Shown here piece after piece: positions 36,465 to 44,805 of a stretch of 64,000 bases of DNA; position 1 is the stretch's first letter; each line of letters starts with the position of its first letter. The notes beneath the pieces were generated by a model. The model had not been told where the DNA came from. It ran no database searches and saw nothing but the letters and a program-made list of their open reading frames with translations. The position numbers and the translations under genes are program-made. Where the stretch lies: the NCBI RefSeq assembly GCF_030546805.1, contig NZ_JAUOPC010000012.1:124001-188000 (forward strand), in the 5' to 3' direction. The DNA is from Cyclobacterium sp. 1_MG-2023. Its GTDB lineage: Bacteria; Bacteroidota; Bacteroidia; Cytophagales; Cyclobacteriaceae.

Positions 36465-36850
36465 TTTGAATCAGGTATTTTAGCAGTACAATCGATTTCT
36501 ACTTTAAGATTTTCAGCCAAAACAGATTGAACGGTAATACGCGCAGGTTTGGTGTTTTTGAAAAAGCTGGCATAAACCTTATTGTACCGGTCAAACTCTG
36601 AGATATCGGACAAATGTACTGTACATTTCACCACATTGTCCATGGTTCCTCCGGCAGCTTCAATAATTGCCTTTATATTTTCTAAGGTTCTTTGGGTCTC
36701 CTCTTCGATGGTTCCCAGCTTAAATTCAGAAGTTTCAAAATCCACTGATGCCTGTCCGGATACAAACAAAAACCCATCTACCAAAATGGCATCAGAGTAA
36801 GCGCCGGTATCAAAACTTAAATCTCTTTTAGGGTGTACTATCTTTTTCAT
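36461..36850 (-). CDS. RidA/YjgF-family enamine/imine deaminase
   Basis: 129-residue member of the RidA family. The key Arg104 is in KPARITV and Glu118 in LKVEIDCTA, both needed for hydrolysis of reactive 2-aminoacrylate-type enamines. Placement between a dipeptidase (overlap four bases) and an SDR indicates a pathway that makes an imine or enamine intermediate. Specific substrate unknown. Confidence 0.92.
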   Translation of the reverse strand: MKKIVHPKRDLSFDTGAYSDAILVDGFLFVSGQASVDFETSEFKLGTIEEETQRTLENIKAIIEAAGGTMDNVVKCTVHLSDISEFDRYNKVYASFFKNTKPARITVQSVLAENLKVEIDCTAKIPDSK

Positions 36851-36883
36851 TATCTATATTTTTTAATTGATTAAAATTTAATA

Positions 36884-37702
36884 TTACCATGCAGTCCATC
36901 CACCGTCTACCACCAAGTTATGCCCCGTAATATAAGTTGAAGCATTGGAGAGTAAAAACCCTACAGATCCGGCCACTTCATTGGCCACACCTACTCTGCC
37001 TAAAAAGGTCTTTTTTTCTAAGCATTTAATAAAATCCGGATGCTCTTTTTGTACTTTACCATTCGGGAATGGGCCCGGTGAAATACTGTTACACCGTATA
37101 TTCTTGGGCCCAAAATGCATACCTAGGTACCGCGCCATTTGAATAATCCCCGCTTTACCTACCCCGTATTCAATAGGATTGGTCATGAGGGGAGGTTCAT
37201 ATATATTTTGGTCAGGTGAACCCATTCCGTACATGCTTCCAAACAATACTATGCTGCCCGATTCCTTGGTCTCCATTAATTGCCCTACGGCTCTTGCCAA
37301 AATAAAAGTGGCGGTAAGCTCACTGTGGATTACTTGGTCAAAATCCTGCGGCTCTATCTTCTCTAAGGACTTCCCACTGGCCGCATAGGCAAGGTTCACC
37401 AAACCATCAGGACATCCGTATTTCTCATTATTTTCATCTACAAAGTCGGGAATGGCATTTGTATCCGAAAGATCAAATTGAGATGGAATCAAAAGACTAC
37501 CCAATTTGGTTTTTTTCGCAAAAACAAAAGACCTGTCCTCACGGTCAATGCACAAAACCTTGGCCCCTTGCTTACAAAGTAATTGTGTTACTGCTTGACC
37601 CAAATATCCTGCTCCGCCAACTACCCAAATCGTTTTCCCATCCAGAGAAAACGGAGAAGCAGCAAAATTTGCAGATTTTGAATCAGGCATTAAGTCCTCC
37701 AT
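36884..37702 (-). CDS. SDR family oxidoreductase (catalytically complete)
   Basis: 272-residue short-chain dehydrogenase. Nucleotide motif GGAGYLG, catalytic Ser156 (FGSMYG), Tyr179 and Lys183 (YGVGK) are all present, with an insertion between Ser and Tyr that is typical of some sugar-type SDRs. Final residues DGGWTAW. Starts within the end of the preceding SDR gene; ATG 37702 or 37690 (20- or 8-base overlap). It probably oxidises or reduces a hydroxyl of the operon's substrate. Same architecture as the next gene, so the pair may be duplicated. Confidence 0.9.
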   Translation of the reverse strand: MEDLMPDSKSANFAASPFSLDGKTIWVVGGAGYLGQAVTQLLCKQGAKVLCIDREDRSFVFAKKTKLGSLLIPSQFDLSDTNAIPDFVDENNEKYGCPDGLVNLAYAASGKSLEKIEPQDFDQVIHSELTATFILARAVGQLMETKESGSIVLFGSMYGMGSPDQNIYEPPLMTNPIEYGVGKAGIIQMARYLGMHFGPKNIRCNSISPGPFPNGKVQKEHPDFIKCLEKKTFLGRVGVANEVAGSVGFLLSNASTYITGHNLVVDGGWTAW

Positions 37703-38459
37703 CCATTAAAATATTCTCACCATTGATATAAGCTCCTGCTTCAGAAGCCAAAAGTACTGCCAAACCTTTGATATCATCTGTGTTGGCCATTCTTCCCATA
37801 GGGACCTTTTTATTGTAATTGGCTACAAATTGCTCTGGTTGATTATTGAACAATCCGCCGGGAGAAATACAATTGAATCGGATATTTTTACCAGCATTCA
37901 TTTTAGCCATAAAGCGACTAAGGTTAATCAACCCTGCGTTGTGGAAAAAATAATCGGGAGGCAAATCTCCCATGCTGGTACCTTCATAATTGGAGAGATC
38001 CGGACCTTTCATACCCATCATCGAACTAATATTAATCACAGACCCACCTCCACTAGCGATAATCAAGTCTGTCATGGCCTTTAGCAAATCCCACATTCCG
38101 GTTGCATTTACACGCATTGATTCATCAAATTCTTCAAGAGGGCGATTGTAACCCTTCATAGGCCTTGACACAGCATTGTTTACAAACACATGAAGTTCGC
38201 CAAATTTTTCCTTCAGTTGCTGTTTAAACTTTACTACTGAGGTGCTATCCCCTTGGTCCACTTCCATCGCAAAAACATCCAGCCCTTTGGCTTTAAAAGT
38301 AGCAGCTGTTTTTTCCGCTGAAGCAATATCTCTAGAAGTAGTTATCACAGTTCCCCCAGCTTCAGCCAAACCTTCTACCAGGCATTTACCATATTGGCCA
38401 GAACCACCGGTGACTACAATGACTTTTCCTTTTAAGCTCAATAATTCCTTAACGTTCAT
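37683..38459 (-). CDS. SDR family protein with catalytic Lys replaced by Asn
   Basis: 258 residues with TGGSGQYG, NNAVSR and the active-site Ser145/146. The tyrosine motif reads YFFHN (Tyr170-Asn174): the usual catalytic Lys is Asn, confirmed by aligning the surrounding AGLINLSRFMA with AGIIQMARYLG of the neighbouring SDR. The gene may encode an enzyme of altered chemistry or a regulatory/structural partner of the intact SDR. It overlaps the Gfo/Idh gene by 11 bases and the next SDR by up to 20. Confidence 0.88.
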   Translation of the reverse strand: MNVKELLSLKGKVIVVTGGSGQYGKCLVEGLAEAGGTVITTSRDIASAEKTAATFKAKGLDVFAMEVDQGDSTSVVKFKQQLKEKFGELHVFVNNAVSRPMKGYNRPLEEFDESMRVNATGMWDLLKAMTDLIIASGGGSVINISSMMGMKGPDLSNYEGTSMGDLPPDYFFHNAGLINLSRFMAKMNAGKNIRFNCISPGGLFNNQPEQFVANYNKKVPMGRMANTDDIKGLAVLLASEAGAYINGENILMDGGLNA

Positions 38460-39381
38460 TTTCTGCTATGTTAACTACTACACCCCCATTTTCAAAACTT
38501 TCCTTGGCACCAATGACCACTTCCATAATCGCAGCGGTTTTAGAAAACTCTAAATAGGGTTTCTCCCCTTTTAATGCTTCAATAAATACAATTAGATTGT
38601 CCCTAAACATAGAGTAAGAATTCTGTATATCAGCCATCTTCCAGCCATTTTCCCCAAAAAAGCTAAGTTGAAATGTCCCACAAATATCCTTGAACAAATG
38701 TACCGTTGCTTTGATACCATTCTCGAAGGTAACCATTACGATGTCTTCATCTTCTTCTCCTATATGCTGGACCTTTAGCGGTTTTGGATCACCTAAAGTA
38801 CTAAAAAGTGCCTCCAGAAGGTGTACCCCATATTTTTTCCAATCCTTTTTACCTACTGCAGTTACCAAACGAATGTCTCCAAGTGATTTTATTCCCGTTT
38901 TGACTGTTCTACATTCTTGCGAATAGCGCATGGAAGAACAGGACATAAACACTTTTCCTAATTTATGCTGTTCGGAAAAATAGGTTAGGTCTTTTCTAGA
39001 ATATACCAAAGGCTTGTCTATAAAAAGAGGCACATTTGCCTCTAAAAAAGGCTTGGCCATCTCCACATGGCTCTCAGGATCATCTCTTCCGAGAATAACG
39101 GCATCCACCGCTCCAATCATGTCTTCCAAATTTTCCACTACATGGGAAATCCCCGCATTTTTAGCAATGCTTTTGCTAATCTCAAGATCTTGACTCCACA
39201 CATGACTTACCCTGGCACCGGGAATGCCAAGGGTATCCTCATTGGCTTGTAAATAATCTGATACTGCAGGGTAACCAATCTCATTGATTATATCGCCATC
39301 AAAGGATCCATTAATAATTGAAGACCAGGAATAAGGGTGGGCATTTCCCGGACTCATTCCTATCATTCCTATTTTTAGCAT
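38449..39381 (-). CDS. Gfo/Idh/MocA family oxidoreductase
   Basis: 310-residue NAD(P)-dependent oxidoreductase. It has an N-terminal Rossmann fold (KIGMIGMSPGNAHPYSW), the family motif as FIDKPLVYS (E/DKP) and a His in KYGVHLLEAL at the expected active-site position. Members act on sugars or inositols. It overlaps the downstream SDR gene, placing it in the operon. The substrate is probably a sugar or sugar acid, by family and context. Confidence 0.88.
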   Translation of the reverse strand: MLKIGMIGMSPGNAHPYSWSSIINGSFDGDIINEIGYPAVSDYLQANEDTLGIPGARVSHVWSQDLEISKSIAKNAGISHVVENLEDMIGAVDAVILGRDDPESHVEMAKPFLEANVPLFIDKPLVYSRKDLTYFSEQHKLGKVFMSCSSMRYSQECRTVKTGIKSLGDIRLVTAVGKKDWKKYGVHLLEALFSTLGDPKPLKVQHIGEEDEDIVMVTFENGIKATVHLFKDICGTFQLSFFGENGWKMADIQNSYSMFRDNLIVFIEALKGEKPYLEFSKTAAIMEVVIGAKESFENGGVVVNIAENER

Positions 39382-39439
39382 TTTCTTTTGGTTAGTAGTT
39401 AAAGCAAATTCATAATCTTATCATCCCTTATACTTGAAA

Positions 39440-40387
39440 TTAAAGCCAACCCATCCTGTCCCAATAGGGAATATTGATAAATTCCGGTTCCGGAAAAGGT
39501 ATGGCACCGGCGAGTAGCTTTTGATTTAAGGTGGGTAGGTCGGCAGTTTCGAGGGCCTTTTCCAAATAAACAGGTTTATCAATCCCCACCAATACCGATG
39601 AAACTTTATCTTGGTCTAATACATAGCGGGTAGCATATTCCGGCAATGTCATGCCCTCTTCCGCTGCCAAGCTTGCATATTGCGAAATATGATGTTCTAT
39701 TGCAGCCAAAGGTGGTTTAAGGTTTTTACCACGTTCACTTAGCATTCCTCTCATCAAAACAGAACGAACCACCATACCGACGCCTTTTTCAGCTCCCAAA
39801 TCAAAAATCTCTGCCTGCCTTTGGTCAAGTAAATTGAATGGCAATTGAATGACTTCCCATAAGCCTGAATTAATAGCTGTTTCTGATTCCTCCACAGAAT
39901 AAGTAGAGGCACCTATGGATTTGGTTAGCCCTTCCTTTTTCAAATCCTCAAAGGTTCGGCAGACTGCCTCATTCTTCAAAATGCTTAAATCCGCTTGGTG
40001 TAACATCAGTACATCCACATAATCCATCCTCAAGGCTACTAAACTCTCTTCAAGTGAGCTTCTAATTATTTGAACCAGGGTTTTGTCATCAGGTAAATCT
40101 CCGGAAGTATTTTTCAAATGTTGGCATTTTGTACAGATAACAACTTCCTCCCGCCTTTGCCGAAAAGCTTTTCCTATCAATTCCTCACTTTTACCATACA
40201 TTCTGGCGGTATCGAAAAAGTTGACCCCTTTATCTAAAGCCTGAAGCAAAAGAGCTATTGCCTCATTTTCTTGCAACATGTCCTTCTCAGAATGAACCCC
40301 GGGGCCATAAGGCAGACCGATTTCCACACCCCCGAAAGCGATTTGGGAGACTTCTATTCCGGTATTTCCTAATACATTACGCTTCAT
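39440..40387 (-). CDS. Aldo/keto reductase
   Basis: 315-residue AKR with the complete tetrad: Asp59 (FFDTARMYG), Tyr64, Lys87 (VICTKCQ) and His130 (LMLHQAD). Such NADPH enzymes reduce aldehydes or oxidise sugars. It begins in a four-base ATGA overlap with the aldolase gene upstream, and is 58 bases before the Gfo/Idh gene. Pairing with an aldolase suggests it handles an aldehyde product or a sugar precursor. Confidence 0.9.
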   Translation of the reverse strand: MKRNVLGNTGIEVSQIAFGGVEIGLPYGPGVHSEKDMLQENEAIALLLQALDKGVNFFDTARMYGKSEELIGKAFRQRREEVVICTKCQHLKNTSGDLPDDKTLVQIIRSSLEESLVALRMDYVDVLMLHQADLSILKNEAVCRTFEDLKKEGLTKSIGASTYSVEESETAINSGLWEVIQLPFNLLDQRQAEIFDLGAEKGVGMVVRSVLMRGMLSERGKNLKPPLAAIEHHISQYASLAAEEGMTLPEYATRYVLDQDKVSSVLVGIDKPVYLEKALETADLPTLNQKLLAGAIPFPEPEFINIPYWDRMGWL

Positions 40388-41205
40388 TTTTTGGCGCCGT
40401 AATACCCCTTTTCATTGTCCATCTTCTCAGCTGCATTTCCAAAACCTGCTACTAGGTCAGCACAATACTTCGTGAGAGTCAAAACATCTGCGCCTATGCT
40501 TATAAACTGATATCCCATGTCCTGGTATTCAGCTACCTTGGTTATAGGGCCTGTGGTACCGGCAAACTTGCCATATTTCCTTGCCACTTCTACCACCTTT
40601 TGTCTGGCTTCTTGAATTTTTGGGTGATCCATATCGCCGGGAGCTCCAATGGCCTGGCTAAAATCTCCGGGACCAAAAAACAACATATCAAAACCATCCA
40701 ATTTGGCGATTTCCTCCAAATCTTCTAATGGTTCAGGATCTTCTATTTGAAAAATAACGAAACGCTGTTGGTTAGCATCTCTTAGGTAGGCTTTAAAATC
40801 TCCGGCGGCGTAGGCACCATCCGCATTTCCTCCATCAATGGCTCGCTTTCCTATGGGATGGAAACGTGTCATCTCTATTACCTTCTTGGCATCTGCCAAA
40901 CTCATGATATGAGGTACCATGATTCCACTGGCATCGAGTTCCAAGGGTTTTACATAATCACTGTAACTTCCTCTAGGCACTCTTACTAAAGTATCTTTGC
41001 CCTGAGATTTGGCCGCCCAAATTTGTGAAGCCAAAATGGACCAATCCTGTCCAATGTGCTCTTGATCCAGCCACAAACAGTCAAACCCTGCCTGTGCGGC
41101 AATTTCAACAACGCGGGCATCTGCCAAGTTTACTTTAAAAGAACAGACATTTTCTCCGCCCCTTAATTTCTTAAGCACTAGGCTTTCTCTCATTTTTATA
41201 GTCAT
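40384..41205 (-). CDS. HpcH/HpaI-type class II aldolase
   Basis: 273-residue (beta/alpha)8 aldolase. Catalytic and metal residues are seen: Asp47, Glu49 and His50 (LDQEH), Arg75 (VRVPRG), Glu155 (FQIEDPE) and Asp181 (GPGDFS). Family members cleave 2-keto-3-deoxy sugar acids or hydroxy-oxo acids to pyruvate plus an aldehyde. It is the first gene of the operon. The ATG at 41193 (residue 5) may be the true start, because the -7 promoter element at 41223-41230 leaves a leader of only about 11 bases before 41205. Confidence 0.9.
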   Translation of the reverse strand: MTIKMRESLVLKKLRGGENVCSFKVNLADARVVEIAAQAGFDCLWLDQEHIGQDWSILASQIWAAKSQGKDTLVRVPRGSYSDYVKPLELDASGIMVPHIMSLADAKKVIEMTRFHPIGKRAIDGGNADGAYAAGDFKAYLRDANQQRFVIFQIEDPEPLEDLEEIAKLDGFDMLFFGPGDFSQAIGAPGDMDHPKIQEARQKVVEVARKYGKFAGTTGPITKVAEYQDMGYQFISIGADVLTLTKYCADLVAGFGNAAEKMDNEKGYYGAKK

Positions 41206-41222
41206 ATCAATATTTGCTTGAT

Positions 41223-41308
41223 CAAATATACCAAAGGACTATTAGAGACACTATTACTTTTATTTTAAATAATGATACTATTTTTCGAAATCATAGACGA
41301 TACTATTT
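41223..41308 (-). promoter_or_regulatory. Promoter and repeated operator-like motifs of the catabolic operon
   Basis: Minus-strand -7 box TATATTTG at 41223-41230 (TAnnTTTG). Upstream of it lie GGACTATTA (41237), GACACTATTA (41247-41256), GATACTATTT (41274-41283) and GATACTATTT (41299-41308), at 25-27 base intervals. They probably bind a regulator that controls the operon. The regulator gene is not identified. Confidence 0.45.
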
Positions 41309-41444
41309 AAAGGAAAATTTGAAGAATACCGTGTAGGGAAAATTGGCTCATAAAACACCAAGATAAAGGCAGAACCTAAAAACTTCAACAATCCTTCCTT
41401 TTTAACATAAAGACAACCCTCACCAAAATCGATAAAAAACCCTT

Positions 41445-42173
41445 TTACTCAAGTCCTTTTTTCTCAGGGTTCCAAAATGGCTTGGTCTTTACTTGATTAC
41501 TGTTCCAACCTAACTCTTTTTTAAAAAATTTATTTAACTGAATACAAATCCTACTGTCTCCGGCGATATAAACCATCTTCTTCCCTTGCATCTTTTCCAC
41601 CTTTCCTTTTACCAAATCCAAAACTTCTTCTTGAGGATTTAAAGGCATTTCATAGAAACCAAATGGATTGGTTTGGTCGGTATCTGAAAACATTTCCCTT
41701 TTGTCAGGACTGTAAATGATACCTTCTATTTGCTTCCCCTTTTCAAGGTTTCTCTGAATGACATACAAATGCGACAAGGCAGATAAATCTCCTATCATAA
41801 GGTAACTGTCAGCTGATTGGTCAACTAGAAATTTTCCCTTTTTCCATTTAAAATAGACTTGATCACCCGGTTGGCTTTTTTCTACCCACTGGGCTCCTAT
41901 ACCCTTGCTGTGGGTAGCTATGGCCAAATCCAAAAAACCTTCCTGTTTGTTAAGATCCCATACACTATAACTTCTAATTTTGTCTTTCATGGAAAGGTCT
42001 TCTTTGCCAATTCCAATCCCCAAACGTAAAAAATACCCAGGAACAAAATCTGCTTTAGTGAAGGTGTCTGATTTCAAGCGAATCTTATAGACTGCTTCCG
42101 ACAATTTGGTTTTCTCCACTATTAATGCTTCCTGGAGCACCACTTTTTTTATTATATTTTCAATTATACCCAT
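41445..42173 (-). CDS. Siderophore-interacting protein-like FAD/NAD(P) reductase
   Basis: 242-residue flavin reductase of the SIP/FAD-binding 9 type. The FAD motif RSYSVW (variant of RxYTxR) is near residue 86, followed by a flavin loop and a C-terminal nucleotide domain (YLMIGDLSALSHLY; MVYIAGDSRIC). Relatives such as ViuB reduce ferric-siderophore complexes. No siderophore genes are nearby, so the iron role is family inference. Separated by about 240 bases from the aldolase operon. Confidence 0.8.
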   Translation of the reverse strand: MGIIENIIKKVVLQEALIVEKTKLSEAVYKIRLKSDTFTKADFVPGYFLRLGIGIGKEDLSMKDKIRSYSVWDLNKQEGFLDLAIATHSKGIGAQWVEKSQPGDQVYFKWKKGKFLVDQSADSYLMIGDLSALSHLYVIQRNLEKGKQIEGIIYSPDKREMFSDTDQTNPFGFYEMPLNPQEEVLDLVKGKVEKMQGKKMVYIAGDSRICIQLNKFFKKELGWNSNQVKTKPFWNPEKKGLE

Positions 42174-42269
42174 TGTTTCACTATATATCCTAATGCTTTA
42201 TCATAATATCAACCAATAATTTATCACCCTCTTAACAAAGCAAAAAACAGCAATAAAGATTGGGGAAAC

Positions 42270-43133
42270 CTATTCTCCTTTTGTCATCTCGGCCTTTACT
42301 GCTTTCACCATTTCCAATGGTGCTTGGTGGGGCCTACCAGTTGCCTTCTCGAAATCAGAAGGCACATCATTGACTCCTCGCTTTATGCCTTCATAAATAC
42401 CGGCAATTACAGTTCCTATAAAATCTCCTAGGGCTGCTGTTCTTTCTTTCCGATAATCCTCTACAGACACCTGATGATAGGATAGTTGAGTCCCATACAC
42501 CTCATTGATAATAGCTGCTAATTCTTGTTGCGTGATGGGTTTTCCTCCAAGATTATAAATATGCCCATTGTGTTCATCCTTCAATAACATTTGGGTATAG
42601 GCCATAGCTAATTCATCCCTGCTTGTATAAGTACACTTCCCCTCTCCTGCACAATTTCTGATTTCACCATCTTCAATATAGTGGTCTATGTATTCAATAT
42701 CCGGTTCAATGTAAATCCCATTTCTTCCGATCGCCCAAAGCAGACCTGAGCCTTGTACATCTTTCTCCGTCTGTCTGTTGCTCTTAACAATAGGACTAAA
42801 TGCCGTGTTTTCTTCGTCCCCTATGATACTGGTATAAACAATTTTTTTAACTCCATTTTGCTTTGCTGCTTCAATCACATTTCTATGTTGCTGGATTCTC
42901 TTTTCAGGATGATCCATACCTGAAACCAATAACAAGGTATCAATTTCTTTCAAGGCTTCATTGAATTGATCTCGGCTATTATAATCTCCTTTCCGGATCT
43001 CAACACCTAGGTGACTTGCATTTCCCGGAGTACGCGCAATACCAATGACTTGGTTTTCACCTACTTCTTTTGTCAACTGGTTGATTATGGAAGCTCCTAA
43101 CTTCCCACTGGCTGAGGTAACTGCTATTTTCAT
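42270..43133 (-). CDS. NmrA-like NAD(P)-binding protein (quinone reductase QorB type)
   Basis: 287 residues from ATG 43133; upstream in-frame start at 43172 only adds a short tail. N-terminus IAVTSASGKLGASI is an NmrA/QorB-type Rossmann motif, and the C-terminal substrate region has GVNDVPSDFEKATGRPHQAP, typical of QorB. Probably an NADPH quinone oxidoreductase or redox sensor. It stands between two other redox genes on the same strand with short gaps. Confidence 0.85.
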   Translation of the reverse strand: MKIAVTSASGKLGASIINQLTKEVGENQVIGIARTPGNASHLGVEIRKGDYNSRDQFNEALKEIDTLLLVSGMDHPEKRIQQHRNVIEAAKQNGVKKIVYTSIIGDEENTAFSPIVKSNRQTEKDVQGSGLLWAIGRNGIYIEPDIEYIDHYIEDGEIRNCAGEGKCTYTSRDELAMAYTQMLLKDEHNGHIYNLGGKPITQQELAAIINEVYGTQLSYHQVSVEDYRKERTAALGDFIGTVIAGIYEGIKRGVNDVPSDFEKATGRPHQAPLEMVKAVKAEMTKGE

Positions 43134-43341
43134 GATATTTTTTTTATTTTCATCCTGAAATGGTGCAAACAAACACCTGTTTTACTTTCTTATTCAAAGA
43201 TCGCTACAAGCCTAGACACTAAAAAGGTTAATCCTTTGCTATAAATGGTAAATATGGGAATTGGAAACTTAGGACTACCAAATACAGAAAATTAATTCAT
43301 CCTACCCGGAAAAATGATTCGATTTAGCAATTACATCGGTT

Positions 43342-44538
43342 TTATTCCTCCACATTCAAGCCATTTAAGAAATTCGCCAGAGCAAAACCCATACTGAAGC
43401 AGCCCTGAAGTAAATATCCTCCGGTGGGTGCATACCAGTCCAGCATCTCTCCAATTGCGTATGAATTGGCCATTTTTTTAATTTGAAAATTCGGATCAAC
43501 CTCATCCAAAGCAATACCGCCCATGGTTGAAATTGCTTCATCCAATGGTCCTGGGGATTTGAGCTTTATGGGCACTGCTTTGACCGTATGAAGAAGTAAA
43601 TCGGGATTTGAAAATGTGTTTTTGTCACAAAACTGTTTTAACAAACCAATGGAAGTACGATCTAAATTAAGTTCTTTACTTAAAACACTTGTTACTTTAG
43701 TTTGTCTGGACCCATTGTATTTCGCTTTCAACTGGGCAATTGTTAAGCCGGGCTTTAAATCCAAATGTACAATAGCCTCCTTTCTTAACAATAAGGTCAT
43801 TTGAATTTCACGACTTAAGGCATAAATAGCATTGCCCTCCAAACCAAATTTTGAAATACTCAATTCCCCCTTAACCTTTTGATTTCCAAAGGTCAAGGCA
43901 ATGTTTTTTAGGGGTTTTCCTTCATGTGCCCCAATAAACTCCTCGCCCCAAGCTACTTCAAAGGCACAATTGGCAGCTCTCAGTGGCTGAACATTTATTC
44001 CTTTTTCTTCAAATTTTTCTTTCCATGCACCATCAGAACCTGTCACTTTCCAGCTTGCCCCTCCCAATGCGAAAACTACAATATCGGAATCAATTTTTAG
44101 GCCCTTATCAAATCGTAAATATCCCTCTTTATCCCAACCCAACCATTGGGTGTTCAACCTGATTTGAACGTCTTTCCCAGCAATATAAGATGTGATTTTA
44201 TTAAGCACCTCAATGGGTTTTATTCCCCTTTCAGGAAAAACCCTGTTGCTTGACCCTACAAAGGTAGGTACGTCAAGATTTTCCAGCCATCTAATCAGGT
44301 CCTTATTGGTAAACTGGCTCACAATAGGCGCCATAAATTCATTTGGGACATAAGGTTTAATGAGGGATGCCAAATTGGTCTCGTAAGTCAAATTCAATCC
44401 TCCTTCACCGGCCACCAAAAACTTCCTACCCAAGGTCTTTTTTTGCTCACACAAGGTTACCTTATATTTTGTTGTGTCAATATGCGCAGCAAATAGTAAT
44501 GCTGCAGCACCTCCACCTACAATGGTTATCTTTTTCAT
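43342..44538 (-). CDS. HI0933/BaiN-like flavoprotein
   Basis: 398-residue FAD-dependent oxidoreductase of the HI0933 family (also called TIGR03862/PP_4765 type). The dinucleotide motif is VGGGAAALLFAAH, and the family hallmark GRKFLVAGEGGLNLTYE is present, with a C-terminal GGYLLQGCFSMGFALANFL. Function of the family is unclear; a quinone or bile-acid-like reductase role is known for some members. Probably monocistronic: 170 or more bases separate it from neighbours. Confidence 0.9.
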   Translation of the reverse strand: MKKITIVGGGAAALLFAAHIDTTKYKVTLCEQKKTLGRKFLVAGEGGLNLTYETNLASLIKPYVPNEFMAPIVSQFTNKDLIRWLENLDVPTFVGSSNRVFPERGIKPIEVLNKITSYIAGKDVQIRLNTQWLGWDKEGYLRFDKGLKIDSDIVVFALGGASWKVTGSDGAWKEKFEEKGINVQPLRAANCAFEVAWGEEFIGAHEGKPLKNIALTFGNQKVKGELSISKFGLEGNAIYALSREIQMTLLLRKEAIVHLDLKPGLTIAQLKAKYNGSRQTKVTSVLSKELNLDRTSIGLLKQFCDKNTFSNPDLLLHTVKAVPIKLKSPGPLDEAISTMGGIALDEVDPNFQIKKMANSYAIGEMLDWYAPTGGYLLQGCFSMGFALANFLNGLNVEE

Positions 44539-44805
44539 CTACAAAATCCGGGATTAGTAAGTTTGTAAAAGAAAGTTTCAGTTCTAAAGTAAATGGTCCA
44601 CTTAGGCCTACAAATTTGCATCTTTCGTTTTTCTATGGTGGCACGATTATTTGGCATTAAAGAAGCAGCCAAAAATGTAAAAACAAATTTACCCTGATAT
44701 TTTTACCTAATAATACCCAAACTCAATTTTTACAGCTTTTAGATAAAAAGAGACGCTCCATCCAAGCCTGCGACATTATAGTTCAAAACTATTACCGATC
44801 TCAAC

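Noticed and set aside
35978-36469. Plus-strand ORF of 163 codons opposite the dipeptidase
   Set aside because: Shadow of the M19 gene, which has all catalytic residues in the other strand.
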